Shown here: positions 26,824-36,389 of the stretch, in pieces | How the letters are laid out: every line of letters begins with the position of its first letter | How positions within the stretch are numbered: the first letter of the stretch is position 1 | NCBI GenBank assembly: GCA_964565715.1 | Contig: CAZMGG010000013.1 | Coordinates: 1 to 64,000, forward strand | Direction of reading: 5' to 3' | From: CAZMGG01 sp964565715 | Lineage (GTDB): Bacteria; Planctomycetota; UBA1135; UBA2386 | DNA length: 64,000 nt | The notes under the pieces: generated by a model | What the model saw: the letters and a program-made list of their open reading frames with translations, nothing else | What the model was told of the DNA's origin: nothing | Database searches by the model: none | Translations under genes and position numbers: made by a program

Positions 26824-28860
26824 ATGTCGCCCGAAGCAGCCTTCCCGCACCCGATCGAGGACCGTGAGCACCTGCTGATCCCGCTGCCGGACGGCGGCCA
26901 CCTCGCGGCGCGGGCCTGGCTGCCCACCGGCAGCGGGCCGGCGCCGGCGGTGCTCGAGTACATCCCCTACCGCAAGCGCGACGGCACCCGGCTGCGCGAC
27001 GAACCGATGCACCGCTGGTTCGCCGGGCACGGCTACGCCGCGCTGCGGGTCGACATCCGCGGCACCGGCGAGTCCACCGGCATCCTGACCGACGAGTACA
27101 GCGAACAGGAACAGCAGGACGCGCTGGCCGTGATCGCCTGGATCGCCGCCCAGCCCTGGTGCGACGGCACGGTGGCGATGATCGGCAAGTCCTGGGGCGG
27201 CTTCAGCGCCCTGCAGGCCGCCGCCCGCCGGCCGCCTGCCCTCCGCGCCGTCATCGCCGTCTGCGCCACCGACGACCGCTACGCCGACGACGCCCACTAC
27301 ATGGGCGGCTGCCTGCTCCACGAGAACCTGGTCTGGGGTTCGCTGCTGATGACCCTGTGCGCGCAGCCGCCGGACCCCGCCCTCGCCGGCCCCCGCTGGC
27401 GCGAACTCTGGCAGCAACGCCTCGACCACCTGGCGCCGTTCCCCGCCCGCTGGCTGCGGCATCCCTGCCGCGACGACTACTGGCGCCACGGTTCGATCAA
27501 CGAGGACTTCGGCGCGATCGAGGTGCCCGTGTGGGTGATCAGCGGCTGGGCCGATGGCTACAGCAACGCGGTGCCGCGCCTGCTGGCGGGCCTGCGAGGG
27601 CCGCGCTGGGGCCTGATCGGACCGTGGGCCCACGCCTACCCGCACGAGGGGGTGCCGGGCCCGGCCATCGGCTTCCTGCAGGAGGCCGTCCGGTTCCTCG
27701 ACCGCTGGCTGCGCGGCATCGACAACGGCTGGGAACGGCAGCCGCGCCTGCGGGCCTGGCTGCAGGACAGCGCGCGTCCGGCGCCGGGCCGGACCGAGCG
27801 CGCCGGCCGCTGGATCGCCGAGCCCGAATGGCCGAGCCCGCGTCTGCATCGCACCACGTTCGCCCTGCGCGGCGGAGCCCTGGTCGATCCGGCTGACGCC
27901 GATCCGGGCGAGCCACCCTGCCGGCACCAGTCGCCCCTCGCGGTCGGCCTCGCCGCCGGCGCCTGGTGCGGCTTCGGCCTGGACGGCGACGATCCGGCCG
28001 ACCAGCGCACCGACGACGCCGCCTCGCTGTGCTTCGACAGCGCGCCGCTGACCGGGCCCTTCGCCATCCTCGGCGCCGCCGAGGTGGAACTGGCCCTCGC
28101 CGTCGATCGGCCGGTGGCGATGCTGTACCTGCGCCTCTGCGAGGTGTTCCCGGACGGCGCCTCGGCCCGCGTCACCTACACCATCAGCAACCTGACCCAC
28201 CGGCACGGCCACGAGCAGCCCGAACCGCTGGTCCCTGGCGAGCGGCTGCGCCTGCGGCTCCGGCTGAACGACATCGCACACACCTTCGCCGCCGGCAACC
28301 GCCTGCGCCTCGCGCTGTCCACCTCCTGCTGGCCGCTGGCCTGGCCGGCGCCGGCGGCGGTCACCGTCACCCTGTTCCCCGCCGAATGCCGTCTGCACCT
28401 GCCGGTGCGGCCCGACCACGCCGCCGACCACTCGCTGCCGCCGCCGCCGCCGCCCCGCAGCGCCGCGGCGCCGCCGTTCACCGACCTGCATCCAGGCGGC
28501 GTGCGCCGCACCACCACCCGCGATCCCGCCTCCGGCGAGCTCGTGACCGTGACCGAACTGGACCTGGAACCGGACGGCACGCCTTCGCTGACCCAGCTCG
28601 ACGACATCGACCTGCGCTTCGGCCACGGCATCCGCGAGACCTTCCGCATCGTCGATGGCGATCCGTGCTCGGCCCAGGCCGAGGTGCACCACGTCACCGT
28701 GGCCGAACGGCACGGCCAGGCGCTGACCGTCGCACTGACCGCCCGGCTCACCTGCACCGCGGACACCTTCGCGTTCACCGCCACCCTGGAGGCGCGCTGC
28801 GACGACGAGGTGGTCCGGCGCCGTGAGTTCGGCGAGACGGTGCCGCGCCACCTGGTCTGA
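26824..28860 (+). CDS. CocE/NonD family (S15-like) serine hydrolase
   Basis: 678 residues. The alpha/beta-hydrolase domain has the nucleophile elbow GKSWGG with Ser123, the acid Asp244 in SGWADGY and His270 in GPWAH. The C-terminal jelly-roll domain (about 350-570) is the X-Pro dipeptidyl-peptidase C-terminal type; an additional beta segment follows to residue 678. Family members hydrolyse acyl esters, amides or N-terminal Xaa-Pro dipeptides. No signal peptide is visible. A proline-rich stretch (PPPPPP) near residue 540 links the last segment. Confidence 0.88.
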   Translation: MSPEAAFPHPIEDREHLLIPLPDGGHLAARAWLPTGSGPAPAVLEYIPYRKRDGTRLRDEPMHRWFAGHGYAALRVDIRGTGESTGILTDEYSEQEQQDALAVIAWIAAQPWCDGTVAMIGKSWGGFSALQAAARRPPALRAVIAVCATDDRYADDAHYMGGCLLHENLVWGSLLMTLCAQPPDPALAGPRWRELWQQRLDHLAPFPARWLRHPCRDDYWRHGSINEDFGAIEVPVWVISGWADGYSNAVPRLLAGLRGPRWGLIGPWAHAYPHEGVPGPAIGFLQEAVRFLDRWLRGIDNGWERQPRLRAWLQDSARPAPGRTERAGRWIAEPEWPSPRLHRTTFALRGGALVDPADADPGEPPCRHQSPLAVGLAAGAWCGFGLDGDDPADQRTDDAASLCFDSAPLTGPFAILGAAEVELALAVDRPVAMLYLRLCEVFPDGASARVTYTISNLTHRHGHEQPEPLVPGERLRLRLRLNDIAHTFAAGNRLRLALSTSCWPLAWPAPAAVTVTLFPAECRLHLPVRPDHAADHSLPPPPPPRSAAAPPFTDLHPGGVRRTTTRDPASGELVTVTELDLEPDGTPSLTQLDDIDLRFGHGIRETFRIVDGDPCSAQAEVHHVTVAERHGQALTVALTARLTCTADTFAFTATLEARCDDEVVRRREFGETVPRHLV

Positions 28861-28870
28861 TCGGTCGTCG

Positions 28871-28897
28871 ATAAGTATCTATCTGATAGCATCTTAT
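28871..28897. terminator. AT-rich dyad between convergent genes
   Basis: ATAAG (28871) and CTTAT (28893-28897) enclose TATC...GATA, giving an imperfect hairpin in the 43-bp gap between the hydrolase and kinase stops. The AT content is strikingly higher than around it. A shared terminator is plausible. Confidence 0.35.
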
Positions 28898-28903
28898 GAT
28901 TCA

Positions 28904-30856
28904 TCAACCGCCGACATCCACGCCGGCGTCCACCGCCGCCGCCTGGTCCGGCCGGTCCCAGGCGCGGTAGAGCCCCGCCAGGTTGTCGGTGGCCTGCTTC
29001 ACCCAGGCGTGATCCGTCGCAAACCGCGCCCGCATGATCGTCAGCGCCCGCCGATACAGCGGCTCCGCCGCCGCGAACTCGCGCCGTGTGCACAGCACCT
29101 GGCCGAGATTGGACATCGCGATCGACGCGTACGGATGGTCGCCGTGGCCGGTGCGCTCATAGATGCCCAGCGTCTCGCGCAGGCAGGCCTCGGCCTCGCC
29201 AAGGTCGCCGCGCCGCTGCGCCAGCGACGCCAGATGGGCGAGGAACGTGCCGAGCCAGGCGTGGTCCGGATCGATCGCCCGCAGCAGCATCACGCCTTTC
29301 CGCACCAGCGGCTCGGCCTGATCGAGACGGCCGGCCTTCAGGTGGATCGCGCCGACGTTCAGCACCGCCCGCGCATACCGCTCGTCGTGCTCGCCGTGCA
29401 GCGCGCGGAACTGGTCGCCGGCGGTCTGGTAGCTGGCGATGGTCTCCTGATCGAGACCCAGCCGTTCGTAGAGCAGCCCCAGCGCGTTGTGCACCTCGGC
29501 CAGGTCGTCGTGGGGCGGCGCCAGCAGCCCCTGCCGCAACCGCAGGCACGCCTCCAGGTGCGTCCGCGCCCGCGCCAGGTCGCCGTGGCTGCGGAACGCG
29601 TGGCCGAGCATCAGCCGCACCCTGGCCTCCACCTCCGGCGGCCCCTGGATGTCCGCCACCCGGTCGCCGGCGCGTTCGATCGCCGCGCGCAGGGTCAGGT
29701 CGGCGCTGCCGTTCTCGTTGGGATCGGCCTGGGTCAGCAGCGCGTCGAACCAGCGGTTCACGCCCACCGCGATCCCGGTCTGGTGCCGCGCCTCCAGCAT
29801 CTGCCAGAACGCCACGCCGGCGCCGCCGAGCAGGGCCAGCACCGCCACCCCGGCCGCCGCCACCAGCCAGCGATGGCGCAGCACGAAGCGGCTCAGCCAG
29901 TAGACCGCGCTCGGCGGCCGCGCCGCGATCGGCTCCCGCCGCAGGCAACGCTGCACGTCCTGGCCCAGCGCGTCGGCCGACGGATAGCGCTGGCCGGGAT
30001 CCCGGGCGAGCGCCTTGCCGACGATGGTCTGCAGGTCGCCGCGACAGTCCCGCGCCACCGCGCCGAGCCGCTGCGGTTCGCCGCCGTCCAGGATCCGCAG
30101 CACCTCCGCCGGCGGCCGTCCCCGCACCGGGAACGGCAGCTCCCCCGCCAGCAGCTCGAACAGCAGCACGCCCAGCGTGTACACGTCCGAGCGCACGTCG
30201 ACGGCGCCGGGCTCGGCGCGCAGCTGCTCGGGACTCATGTAGCACAACGTGCCGACCAGCTGCCCCTCCAGCGTGCGCAGCGACTGGCCCTCGTCGTCGA
30301 GCACCCGGGCGACGCCGAAGTCGAGCACCTTGGGCCGGTCGTCGTCGTCCACCAGGATGTTCGAGGGCTTCAGGTCCCGGTGCACGACGCCCTTCTGGTG
30401 CGCGTGATGCACCGCCTCGCACAGCCGCCCGAACAGCCGCAGCACCGCCCCCCGATCCGGCCGCCGCTCCCGCCGCCAGACGTCCAGCGGCAAGCCGCGC
30501 ACCTGCTCCATGGCGAAGAACGGCTGCGCCCCGCCCGGCGCGGCGAACGTGCCGGCGGCGTGGATCTGGGCGATGCCCGGATGCTGCAGCCGCGCCAGCA
30601 CGCGCGCCTCGTCGGCGAAGCGGCGCAGCGCCGCCGGCCCGGCGCGGCCCGGGCGCAGGACCTTCAACGCGACGCGGCGCTGCGGCTCCTGCTGCTCCGC
30701 CTCGTAGACCACGCCCATGCCGCCCTCGCCGAGCACGCCCAGGATGCGGAAGCCGGCGATCTGGTCGGGCACCGCGGCCGGCGCCGGGTCCTGCCGGCGC
30801 AGCCGTTCCGCCGCCTTCCGCACGTGCGGCAGCAGGTCGCCGTCGTCGCTCACCAC
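28904..30856 (-). CDS. Ser/Thr protein kinase with membrane segment and TPR repeats
   Basis: 650 residues from a GTG start 4 bp after the sigma-factor stop. The kinase domain has LGEGGMGVVYEAEQ, Lys65, HRDLKPSN with Asp161, DFG and MSPEQL, all as in active kinases. A single membrane segment (LVAAAGVAVLALLGGAGVAF) follows, then tetratricopeptide repeats to the end (NALGLLYERLGL, LNVGAIHLKAGRLDQA, SNLGQVLCTRREFAAAEPLY). It sits directly after a sigma-factor gene, a pairing widespread in planctomycetes, where the kinase is thought to control the sigma factor or its regulon. Confidence 0.9.
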   Translation of the reverse strand: MVSDDGDLLPHVRKAAERLRRQDPAPAAVPDQIAGFRILGVLGEGGMGVVYEAEQQEPQRRVALKVLRPGRAGPAALRRFADEARVLARLQHPGIAQIHAAGTFAAPGGAQPFFAMEQVRGLPLDVWRRERRPDRGAVLRLFGRLCEAVHHAHQKGVVHRDLKPSNILVDDDDRPKVLDFGVARVLDDEGQSLRTLEGQLVGTLCYMSPEQLRAEPGAVDVRSDVYTLGVLLFELLAGELPFPVRGRPPAEVLRILDGGEPQRLGAVARDCRGDLQTIVGKALARDPGQRYPSADALGQDVQRCLRREPIAARPPSAVYWLSRFVLRHRWLVAAAGVAVLALLGGAGVAFWQMLEARHQTGIAVGVNRWFDALLTQADPNENGSADLTLRAAIERAGDRVADIQGPPEVEARVRLMLGHAFRSHGDLARARTHLEACLRLRQGLLAPPHDDLAEVHNALGLLYERLGLDQETIASYQTAGDQFRALHGEHDERYARAVLNVGAIHLKAGRLDQAEPLVRKGVMLLRAIDPDHAWLGTFLAHLASLAQRRGDLGEAEACLRETLGIYERTGHGDHPYASIAMSNLGQVLCTRREFAAAEPLYRRALTIMRARFATDHAWVKQATDNLAGLYRAWDRPDQAAAVDAGVDVGG

Positions 30857-30860
30857 CGGA

Positions 30861-31454
30861 TCACCATTCCTCGCTCCGTTCCCGCACCAGCTCACGCACA
30901 CGGTCCAGCACGCGCCGCTTGGCGCCGTAGACCGCGTTCTCGCTGATGCCGAGTTCGGCGGCCACCGCCGCCGCCGGCTGGTCCTGGCAGGCGAAGCGGT
31001 CGAACGCGGCATAGGTCTGCGGCGTGACCTCGGCCCGCACCTCGGCGAGGCAGTGCGCGAACAGCGCGGTCCGCCATTCGTCCTCCCACACGTCCTGCAG
31101 GGCGTCGTCATCGGCGATCCGCTCGAAGAAGCCGGTGCCGGTGTCGGGATCGGCGACCTGCGCGGCGCGGGGCCGGCGCTTGTGGCACTGGCGGATCGCG
31201 TGGGTGGCGATGCCGAACAGCCACTGGCGCAGGCGGCCCTTCTGCGGGTCGTAGCGGCCCGCCCGGTAGCCCTCGAGGAACGCCAGCAGGGTCTGCTGCG
31301 CCGTGTCCTCGGCGTCATCGGCGTGCAGACCGAGGCGCCGGGCGTACTCGAGCAGCACCGGCCGGTAGCGCTCGACGTAGTCCTGCCACACGGTGCGGTT
31401 GTCCGGGTCCATCAGGCCCCGGAGCAGTTCGGCGCTGGTGATGGTGCTGCGCAT
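30861..31454 (-). CDS. ECF-type RNA polymerase sigma factor
   Basis: 197 residues. Region 2 is seen in DDAEDTAQQTLLAFLEGY and RLRQWLFGIATHAIRQ; region 4 in AAAVAAELGISENAVYGAKRRVL, a helix-turn-helix that reads the -35 box. There is no extra domain. It is the first gene of a two-gene operon with the TPR kinase and is very likely regulated by phosphorylation or by interaction with that kinase (inference from the widespread pairing). Confidence 0.88.
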   Translation of the reverse strand: MRSTITSAELLRGLMDPDNRTVWQDYVERYRPVLLEYARRLGLHADDAEDTAQQTLLAFLEGYRAGRYDPQKGRLRQWLFGIATHAIRQCHKRRPRAAQVADPDTGTGFFERIADDDALQDVWEDEWRTALFAHCLAEVRAEVTPQTYAAFDRFACQDQPAAAVAAELGISENAVYGAKRRVLDRVRELVRERSEEW

Positions 31455-31520
31455 GGCGGGCCGCGGGACCCAGGTTAGCCAGGCTCGGGCGCGCCGGGCA
31501 ACGGGCGGCCCGGCCCTGCC

Positions 31521-32462
31521 TCAGTTCACCAGGATCCAGCTGATCCCCGACAGGCCCTGGTCGCGCAACCGCCAGGAACGGCCGCCATCCGTGGACACGT
31601 GCAGGTTGCCACCCTTGTCGGCGACGGCCACCGTGGTTCCGCGCACGGCGAGACAACCGGTGTCGACGATGCCGGCGAGCCAGCGCGGGAGACCTGGCAC
31701 GGGCTGCAACGGACCGCTGCCGTGCAGCGGCCGCCGGTACACCGCGCCGCGTTCGGCGAAGTGGTCGGCGGCGGCGCTCACCAGGATGTCGTCGCCGCAG
31801 AACGCCACCGCGCTGCAGTAACTGGCGTGCAGGCCCTCGCGTTCGACAGTCCACGTGCGGCCGCCGTCCCGGCTCAGGCACAGCCCGACCGCCGCCGCCG
31901 CGACGACCGTGCCTGGCTCCGTCGGGTGCGCCGAGACCTCGTGGACGTCGTGATCGATGGCGATGGTCGGCTGCCAGGTCACGCCGCCATCGGTGGAACA
32001 GGGAATGCCGCCGACGTGGACGTTCGCCAGCAGCGTCCGTTGGTCGGCGGTGGTCGCCAGCGAACGGACGCCGAGCGGCGGCCCCACGCGCCGGCCGTCG
32101 ATGATCGCCGAGCCGGCGTACCAGGCCGCGCGGCCGGGCACGACCGCGAAGCCCGGCAGCGCCTCGAGTGTGCCCTCGCCGGTGACGCGCAGCACGCTCG
32201 CGTCGTCGGTGCCGACGTGGATCACCTCGCCCACGCGCACCAGGCACGCGAGATCGCGCGGGCTCTCGGCCAGCGTGCGCCACCCCTCGGCGCCGGTCCG
32301 GCGGCACACGGCATGGCCATCGACGATCGCCAGCACGCCGCCGTCGCGGTCGGACGCCAGCGCGCGGACTCCACGGCCGGCGAGCTCCTGCCGTCGCGCG
32401 TCACCCTGGTACACCAACACGCCGTCGTTCCAGGTGGCCACGAAGATGTCGGGAATCGTCAT
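31521..32462 (-). CDS. Asp-box (BNR) beta-propeller protein
   Basis: 313 residues with sialidase-type Asp boxes, STDGGVTW, SRDGGRTW and STDGGRSW, spaced as in a seven-bladed propeller of the exo-alpha-sialidase/photosystem-stability-factor type. No signal peptide is visible, and the Arg triad and Tyr/Glu of real sialidases cannot be recognised, so it is probably a binding or scaffold propeller and not a glycosidase. Confidence 0.75.
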   Translation of the reverse strand: MTIPDIFVATWNDGVLVYQGDARRQELAGRGVRALASDRDGGVLAIVDGHAVCRRTGAEGWRTLAESPRDLACLVRVGEVIHVGTDDASVLRVTGEGTLEALPGFAVVPGRAAWYAGSAIIDGRRVGPPLGVRSLATTADQRTLLANVHVGGIPCSTDGGVTWQPTIAIDHDVHEVSAHPTEPGTVVAAAAVGLCLSRDGGRTWTVEREGLHASYCSAVAFCGDDILVSAAADHFAERGAVYRRPLHGSGPLQPVPGLPRWLAGIVDTGCLAVRGTTVAVADKGGNLHVSTDGGRSWRLRDQGLSGISWILVN

Positions 32463-32800
32463 CGAGATTCCAGGCGCCAGTTCCTGCCCCTGCAGCCACC
32501 TGGCCGTTCACAGCACCTCCCGGTCGCGATCCTCCAAACCCTAGCTGAAAGACACCCCGGTGGCTTGCGCAAGTTGGCCCTCTACTGCAACGGCGGATGG
32601 CACGCTCGGGGCCTTGGGCGCCCAAGCACTGGTGAATGCGTGTGTATGGGTCGCGACCCTCTCGCGGGCCTCCGTTCCGAGTCCGTTGCTAGCGAAAGCC
32701 GCAGTCGGCAACCCGTTGGCACCACCCGTGTTAGGGTTCCGTTCGCCAACAGAAGCAGGTCGGCCTTGACTGTCGTCTCACAACCTCCGACTATCGTCTC
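32463..32800. other. Gene-free stretch at left border of the defence island
   Basis: I see no convincing gene here. GC drops towards the right, as in the following island, and the last 35 bp hold a sigma-70-like promoter. The left half (32463-32550) is the upstream region of the Asp-box protein. The composition change near 32540-32600 probably marks the island border. Confidence 0.5.
32766..32794 (+). promoter_or_regulatory. Sigma-70-like promoter for the ATPase-protease pair
   Basis: TTGACT (32766-32771), a 17-bp spacer and GACTAT (32789-32794). Transcription would start about 7 bp later, at or next to the ATG at 32801, so the mRNA may be leaderless; no Shine-Dalgarno sequence precedes this ATG. 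Confidence 0.45.
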
Positions 32801-33958
32801 ATGGTCGACGACATCCGGTACCTGAACGAGCTCTTCCGTATCGTTGGAGGGGCGCTTCGTCTCGATGCGGACCGGGTTCGCAACTACACCGCCTTCCTCG
32901 CGGAGAAGCTCGATGCGGCCGGTGAGGCCACGGCTGCCAAGCGCCTGAGAATGCTCCTGGCAGAAAGCGACCGGAGCCTCCGGCCAACCAGTGGTAGCCC
33001 AGCTTCTACTCGGGCCCTCCCGATCGACAGCGAGAGCCGCTTCGAGTTGCTAGAGCAAGTCCGCCCCATCGCCGAGCGAGACGGCCCAGTGGTCCTTGAC
33101 GAGAACCAATGGAAGGTCGTCAACGAATTCCTGAGCGTCGCCAAGAGCTACGGGCAGCTCGAAGCGGCGGGGGTAGCCGCATCCCTCAGCTTGATCATGT
33201 ACGGACCGTCGGGCTGCGGGAAGAGCCGGTTGGCGCGACACCTTGCTGCCGATCTCGGACTTCCGCTTTACTTGGCCCGCTTGGACGGTCTTATCTCCTC
33301 CTACCTCGGGAGCACTTCGAAGAACATCCGCGCAATCTTCGATTTCGCGGCACAGCGTCCTTGCGTCCTCTTCCTTGACGAGTTTGACGCCATCGCGAAG
33401 CTCCGGGGAGATTCTCAAGAACTCGGTGAACTCAAGCGAGTCGTCAACAGCTTCCTTCAGAACCTGGACAGCGTGAGCCAGAGCTCGATCGTGCTAGCTG
33501 CCTCCAATCATCCTGAACTGCTCGACCCGGCGGTTTGGAGACGCTTCGCCTACAGGTTGGAGCTTGGCTATCCCGACGAGCATCAGCGTCGGGAGCTATG
33601 GCGAAACTTCCTCCTCGGGAGGTTCTTCGATGACAAGGAAGTCGACATTCTTGCGGACCTCTCGGAGGGCTTCACTGGTTCCGATATCGAGGAGGCATCG
33701 CTTCGCCTGCGTAGGCAAGGGATCACATCCGACAAGGAGCCCGTACTCCATGATGCGCTCCTGGTCTTGCGGAATCTTGCGCTTGGAGAAGGGACGGGAC
33801 GCCGCTTACTCGGCTCGCTCCGTGAGCGTGACGAGCGACAGCTTGCCTCCGCACTCCGGCAGCGCGACAAGGCGCGCTACAGCTACGCTAACCTGGGCCG
33901 CCTTCTCGGCGTCTCGAAGGCAACAGCTCAGCGCATGCTTGCGGCGGGACTGGAGTAG
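32801..33958 (+). CDS. ietA: AAA ATPase of IetAS-type system
   Basis: 385 residues. The AAA module has Walker A GPSGCGKS (135-142), Walker B VLFLDEFD (D193, E194), a sensor segment (VLAASNHPELLD) and a second region of homology with DPAVWRRFAYRLEL. The C-terminus ends in a helix-turn-helix-like YSYANLGRLLGVSKATAQRML. It is followed after 3 bp by a subtilisin-like protease, the arrangement of IetAS, known as an incompatibility determinant of Agrobacterium plasmids and listed among antiphage systems. Base composition is lower in GC and codon use less biased than in flanking genes, suggesting horizontal transfer. Confidence 0.85.
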   Translation: MVDDIRYLNELFRIVGGALRLDADRVRNYTAFLAEKLDAAGEATAAKRLRMLLAESDRSLRPTSGSPASTRALPIDSESRFELLEQVRPIAERDGPVVLDENQWKVVNEFLSVAKSYGQLEAAGVAASLSLIMYGPSGCGKSRLARHLAADLGLPLYLARLDGLISSYLGSTSKNIRAIFDFAAQRPCVLFLDEFDAIAKLRGDSQELGELKRVVNSFLQNLDSVSQSSIVLAASNHPELLDPAVWRRFAYRLELGYPDEHQRRELWRNFLLGRFFDDKEVDILADLSEGFTGSDIEEASLRLRRQGITSDKEPVLHDALLVLRNLALGEGTGRRLLGSLRERDERQLASALRQRDKARYSYANLGRLLGVSKATAQRMLAAGLE

Positions 33959-33961
33959 CAC

Positions 33962-36298
33962 ATGTCGAAAGAATCCCCATCTCTCGATCGGCTTCCCATC
34001 AAGGTCGTCCTCCCGCATCAAGGGAAGGAGCGTCGCGTACCGGCTGGAGGATCACCTCCGAAACCCCTCCAAGAAGTTACCCCCGAGGTCCGCTCCCAGC
34101 TTTCCAACTCCGTCAAGGCGATCAAGGCCCTCGCCGCTGAAAGGGCTCGGCGTGTCGGCAGCGTTCCCGTGCGCGTGAAGCTCATCCCCAAAGCGATGGC
34201 CAAGAGCCATCGGCCAGATGAACTCTTCGCCAGGACCTGTCCGATTGTCGGCGCAGGTGCGCTCGGAGAACTCTTCCTCAGGGCGTCCCCTGAAGGACTT
34301 GAGCGCCTCGCCGAGGAACTCAAGTCTGGAGACTCCCAGCGGTTGCTAAAGGACATCTCTACCATTCAGACCATCGAGCCGGTAACGCCGACCCTCCGCC
34401 GCTCCGGCCTCACTTCAGACGAGATTCTGAAACGAAGTCCCAGGAGCGGCCCGGGCTTCGCAACGCGTGTTCGCCTCTTCGACTACGGCGAAAGCAGCGA
34501 CCAGTCCCGACTCGTAAGCGATTTCCTGAGCGTCTGCTCGAGTCGACGCATCGCCGTCTCGTCTGATGGCTACTCCGCGTCGAGCCACGTCTACGCCGTC
34601 GAGTGCAGAAGCTCCGATGACGTCGAGGCTGTTTCCAGCACGATTGGTGTTCGATCGATCTCAAGGATGCCCGTCGTGAGGATGATACGCCCGAGAGCAC
34701 TGAATACGGGCACCCTTCCGCCCGGCCTCACGACTCGCGGCCAAGCCGACGAAGACGTGCCTGTCGTCGTCGTCGTCGACAGCGGCATCACCGACAAGAT
34801 TCCCGCGCTCAACTCGTGGGTCGTTGGGCGACAGTCGGACGTTGCGCCCAAGTATCGCAACTCCGATCACGGAACGTTCGTCGCCGGGCTCATCGTTTGG
34901 GGCGACAAGCTCAACCCGCATCTCCCGCGTCTCGGCGATAGTTCGTGCGCCGTCTTCGACCTCCAGGTCATGCCGAACACTAATCCGGCACGAGGAGATA
35001 TTGGAACGCTTGGTGAATCCGAGCTCCTCCAGTCGCTCGACACAGCCTTGAAGCAGCTTGCCAATCACTACAAGGTCTGGAACCTCTCCCTGGGCACCGA
35101 CGAACTGTGCTCCACGGATGAGTTCTCCGAACTCGCGAAGCAGCTCGACGATCTCCAAGAGAAGTACCAGGTCACGTTCGTCATCAGCGCGGGCAACTTC
35201 GACACCGCTCCACTGCTCGACTATCCGCGTACTGGCTCGCAAATCACCGTGGGTCGGATCACCGCCCCCGCGGACAGCGTACTTGGAGTCACCGTCGGCT
35301 CCGTGTCGCACATCGACTACGCCAGGGGCGGACCAAGGCTGCATTGTCCATCCGCTTTCTCTCGCCATGGTGCAGGTCCAAACCACATCATCAAGCCGGA
35401 CCTCGTTCATTACGGTGGCAGCTGCTCAACGGACAATCAGCACCAAGTCGGCATCCGCTCCGTCTACGATCAAGGAACAGCGGAGGATCTGGGAACGAGC
35501 TTCGCTGCGCCGCTCGTCGCAAGAAGCCTAGCCCAGATTGTCCATCAGGTAACGCCGGCGCCGTCACCTGTCCTGGCTCGTGCGCTGCTGACGCACCACG
35601 CGCGCGACCCAAGGCACGGCGGGCGCGTGCCGGACGGTGAAGAGAACTTCCTTGGCTTCGGTATGCCTGACGCGCCGCCCTACTGTCTCGAGTGCACTCC
35701 CTACGCATCCACCCTTGTCTTTGAAGACACGCTGCGACCGGGATTCTTCCTGGAGTGGGACGACTTCCCGTATCCGCCCTCGCTTCACCGAGACGGGCGG
35801 TTCTATGGGGAGGTGTGGATGACCGTTGCCCTCGCTCCGTCGCGCGGAGCGCGCTGGGGCACGGAGTACTGTGAGTCGCACATCGACGCGCACTTTGGGG
35901 TCTACTATAATCAGGTCAGCAGGATGACCGGGGAGGTGAGAACGAAGTTCAGAGGACTTGTGCCGCCCGAGCACAAGAACAAGGGGATCCTCTACGAGTC
36001 CTACCAAGTGGAAAAGCTGAGAAAGTGGGCTCCGGTGAGGACATACCACGGTGATCTGTCGAAGGGGGAACGAGGCGCGCGCTGGAGGCTCATGGTACGA
36101 CTGCTTACGCGGCATGGGATCGATGATCTTGATACGACGCGCCCCCAGCCGTTCGCCCTCATCCTCACGGTGGCAGATCCCAAGCGCGTAGCCCCGGTAT
36201 ACGACGATATGGCAAGGTCAATCCGCAGCAGGTTCAAGGTGGACAACCTGACGATACGGCCGACTGTTCGTGTTCGCACGGAGAACCGCGAGACCTGA
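33962..36298 (+). CDS. ietS: Subtilisin-like serine protease of IetAS-type system
   Basis: 778 residues. The S8 catalytic triad is complete: Asp273 (VVVVVDSGITD), His303 (NSDHGTFVAG) and Ser513 (LGTSFAAPL), with the oxyanion Asn in VISAGNFD. About 250 N-terminal residues precede the protease and about 200 follow it; neither part has a signal peptide, so it acts inside the cell. Together with the upstream ATPase it matches IetS, the toxic or effector partner in IetAS, which the ATPase is thought to restrain or direct. Cellular targets are not known from the sequence. Confidence 0.85.
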   Translation: MSKESPSLDRLPIKVVLPHQGKERRVPAGGSPPKPLQEVTPEVRSQLSNSVKAIKALAAERARRVGSVPVRVKLIPKAMAKSHRPDELFARTCPIVGAGALGELFLRASPEGLERLAEELKSGDSQRLLKDISTIQTIEPVTPTLRRSGLTSDEILKRSPRSGPGFATRVRLFDYGESSDQSRLVSDFLSVCSSRRIAVSSDGYSASSHVYAVECRSSDDVEAVSSTIGVRSISRMPVVRMIRPRALNTGTLPPGLTTRGQADEDVPVVVVVDSGITDKIPALNSWVVGRQSDVAPKYRNSDHGTFVAGLIVWGDKLNPHLPRLGDSSCAVFDLQVMPNTNPARGDIGTLGESELLQSLDTALKQLANHYKVWNLSLGTDELCSTDEFSELAKQLDDLQEKYQVTFVISAGNFDTAPLLDYPRTGSQITVGRITAPADSVLGVTVGSVSHIDYARGGPRLHCPSAFSRHGAGPNHIIKPDLVHYGGSCSTDNQHQVGIRSVYDQGTAEDLGTSFAAPLVARSLAQIVHQVTPAPSPVLARALLTHHARDPRHGGRVPDGEENFLGFGMPDAPPYCLECTPYASTLVFEDTLRPGFFLEWDDFPYPPSLHRDGRFYGEVWMTVALAPSRGARWGTEYCESHIDAHFGVYYNQVSRMTGEVRTKFRGLVPPEHKNKGILYESYQVEKLRKWAPVRTYHGDLSKGERGARWRLMVRLLTRHGIDDLDTTRPQPFALILTVADPKRVAPVYDDMARSIRSRFKVDNLTIRPTVRVRTENRET

Positions 36299-36328
36299 CG
36301 AGTCCGCTTGTCCCTCCCGTGTCAATGT

Positions 36329-36369
36329 CCGCTCAAGTGTAGCAGGGCGAGGATCACGGCCTTGAGCGG
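36329..36369. terminator. Inverted repeat at right border of the defence island
   Basis: CCGCTCAAG (36329-36337) and CTTGAGCGG (36361-36369) are perfect 9-bp arms around a 23-bp loop. They lie between the protease stop and the convergent HEAT-like gene, so a terminator or an island boundary is possible. Confidence 0.4.
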
Positions 36370-36389
36370 CAATGGGCTCCGCCCAAGAC

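Noticed and set aside
28861..28903. AT-rich gap as an integration (att) site
   Set aside because: No tRNA, integrase or second copy of the sequence is present nearby; a terminator for the two convergent genes explains it better.
36329..36369. Terminal repeat of a transposon carrying the ATPase-protease island
   Set aside because: The matching arm is only 23 bp away, not at the other border of the island, so it is a local hairpin.
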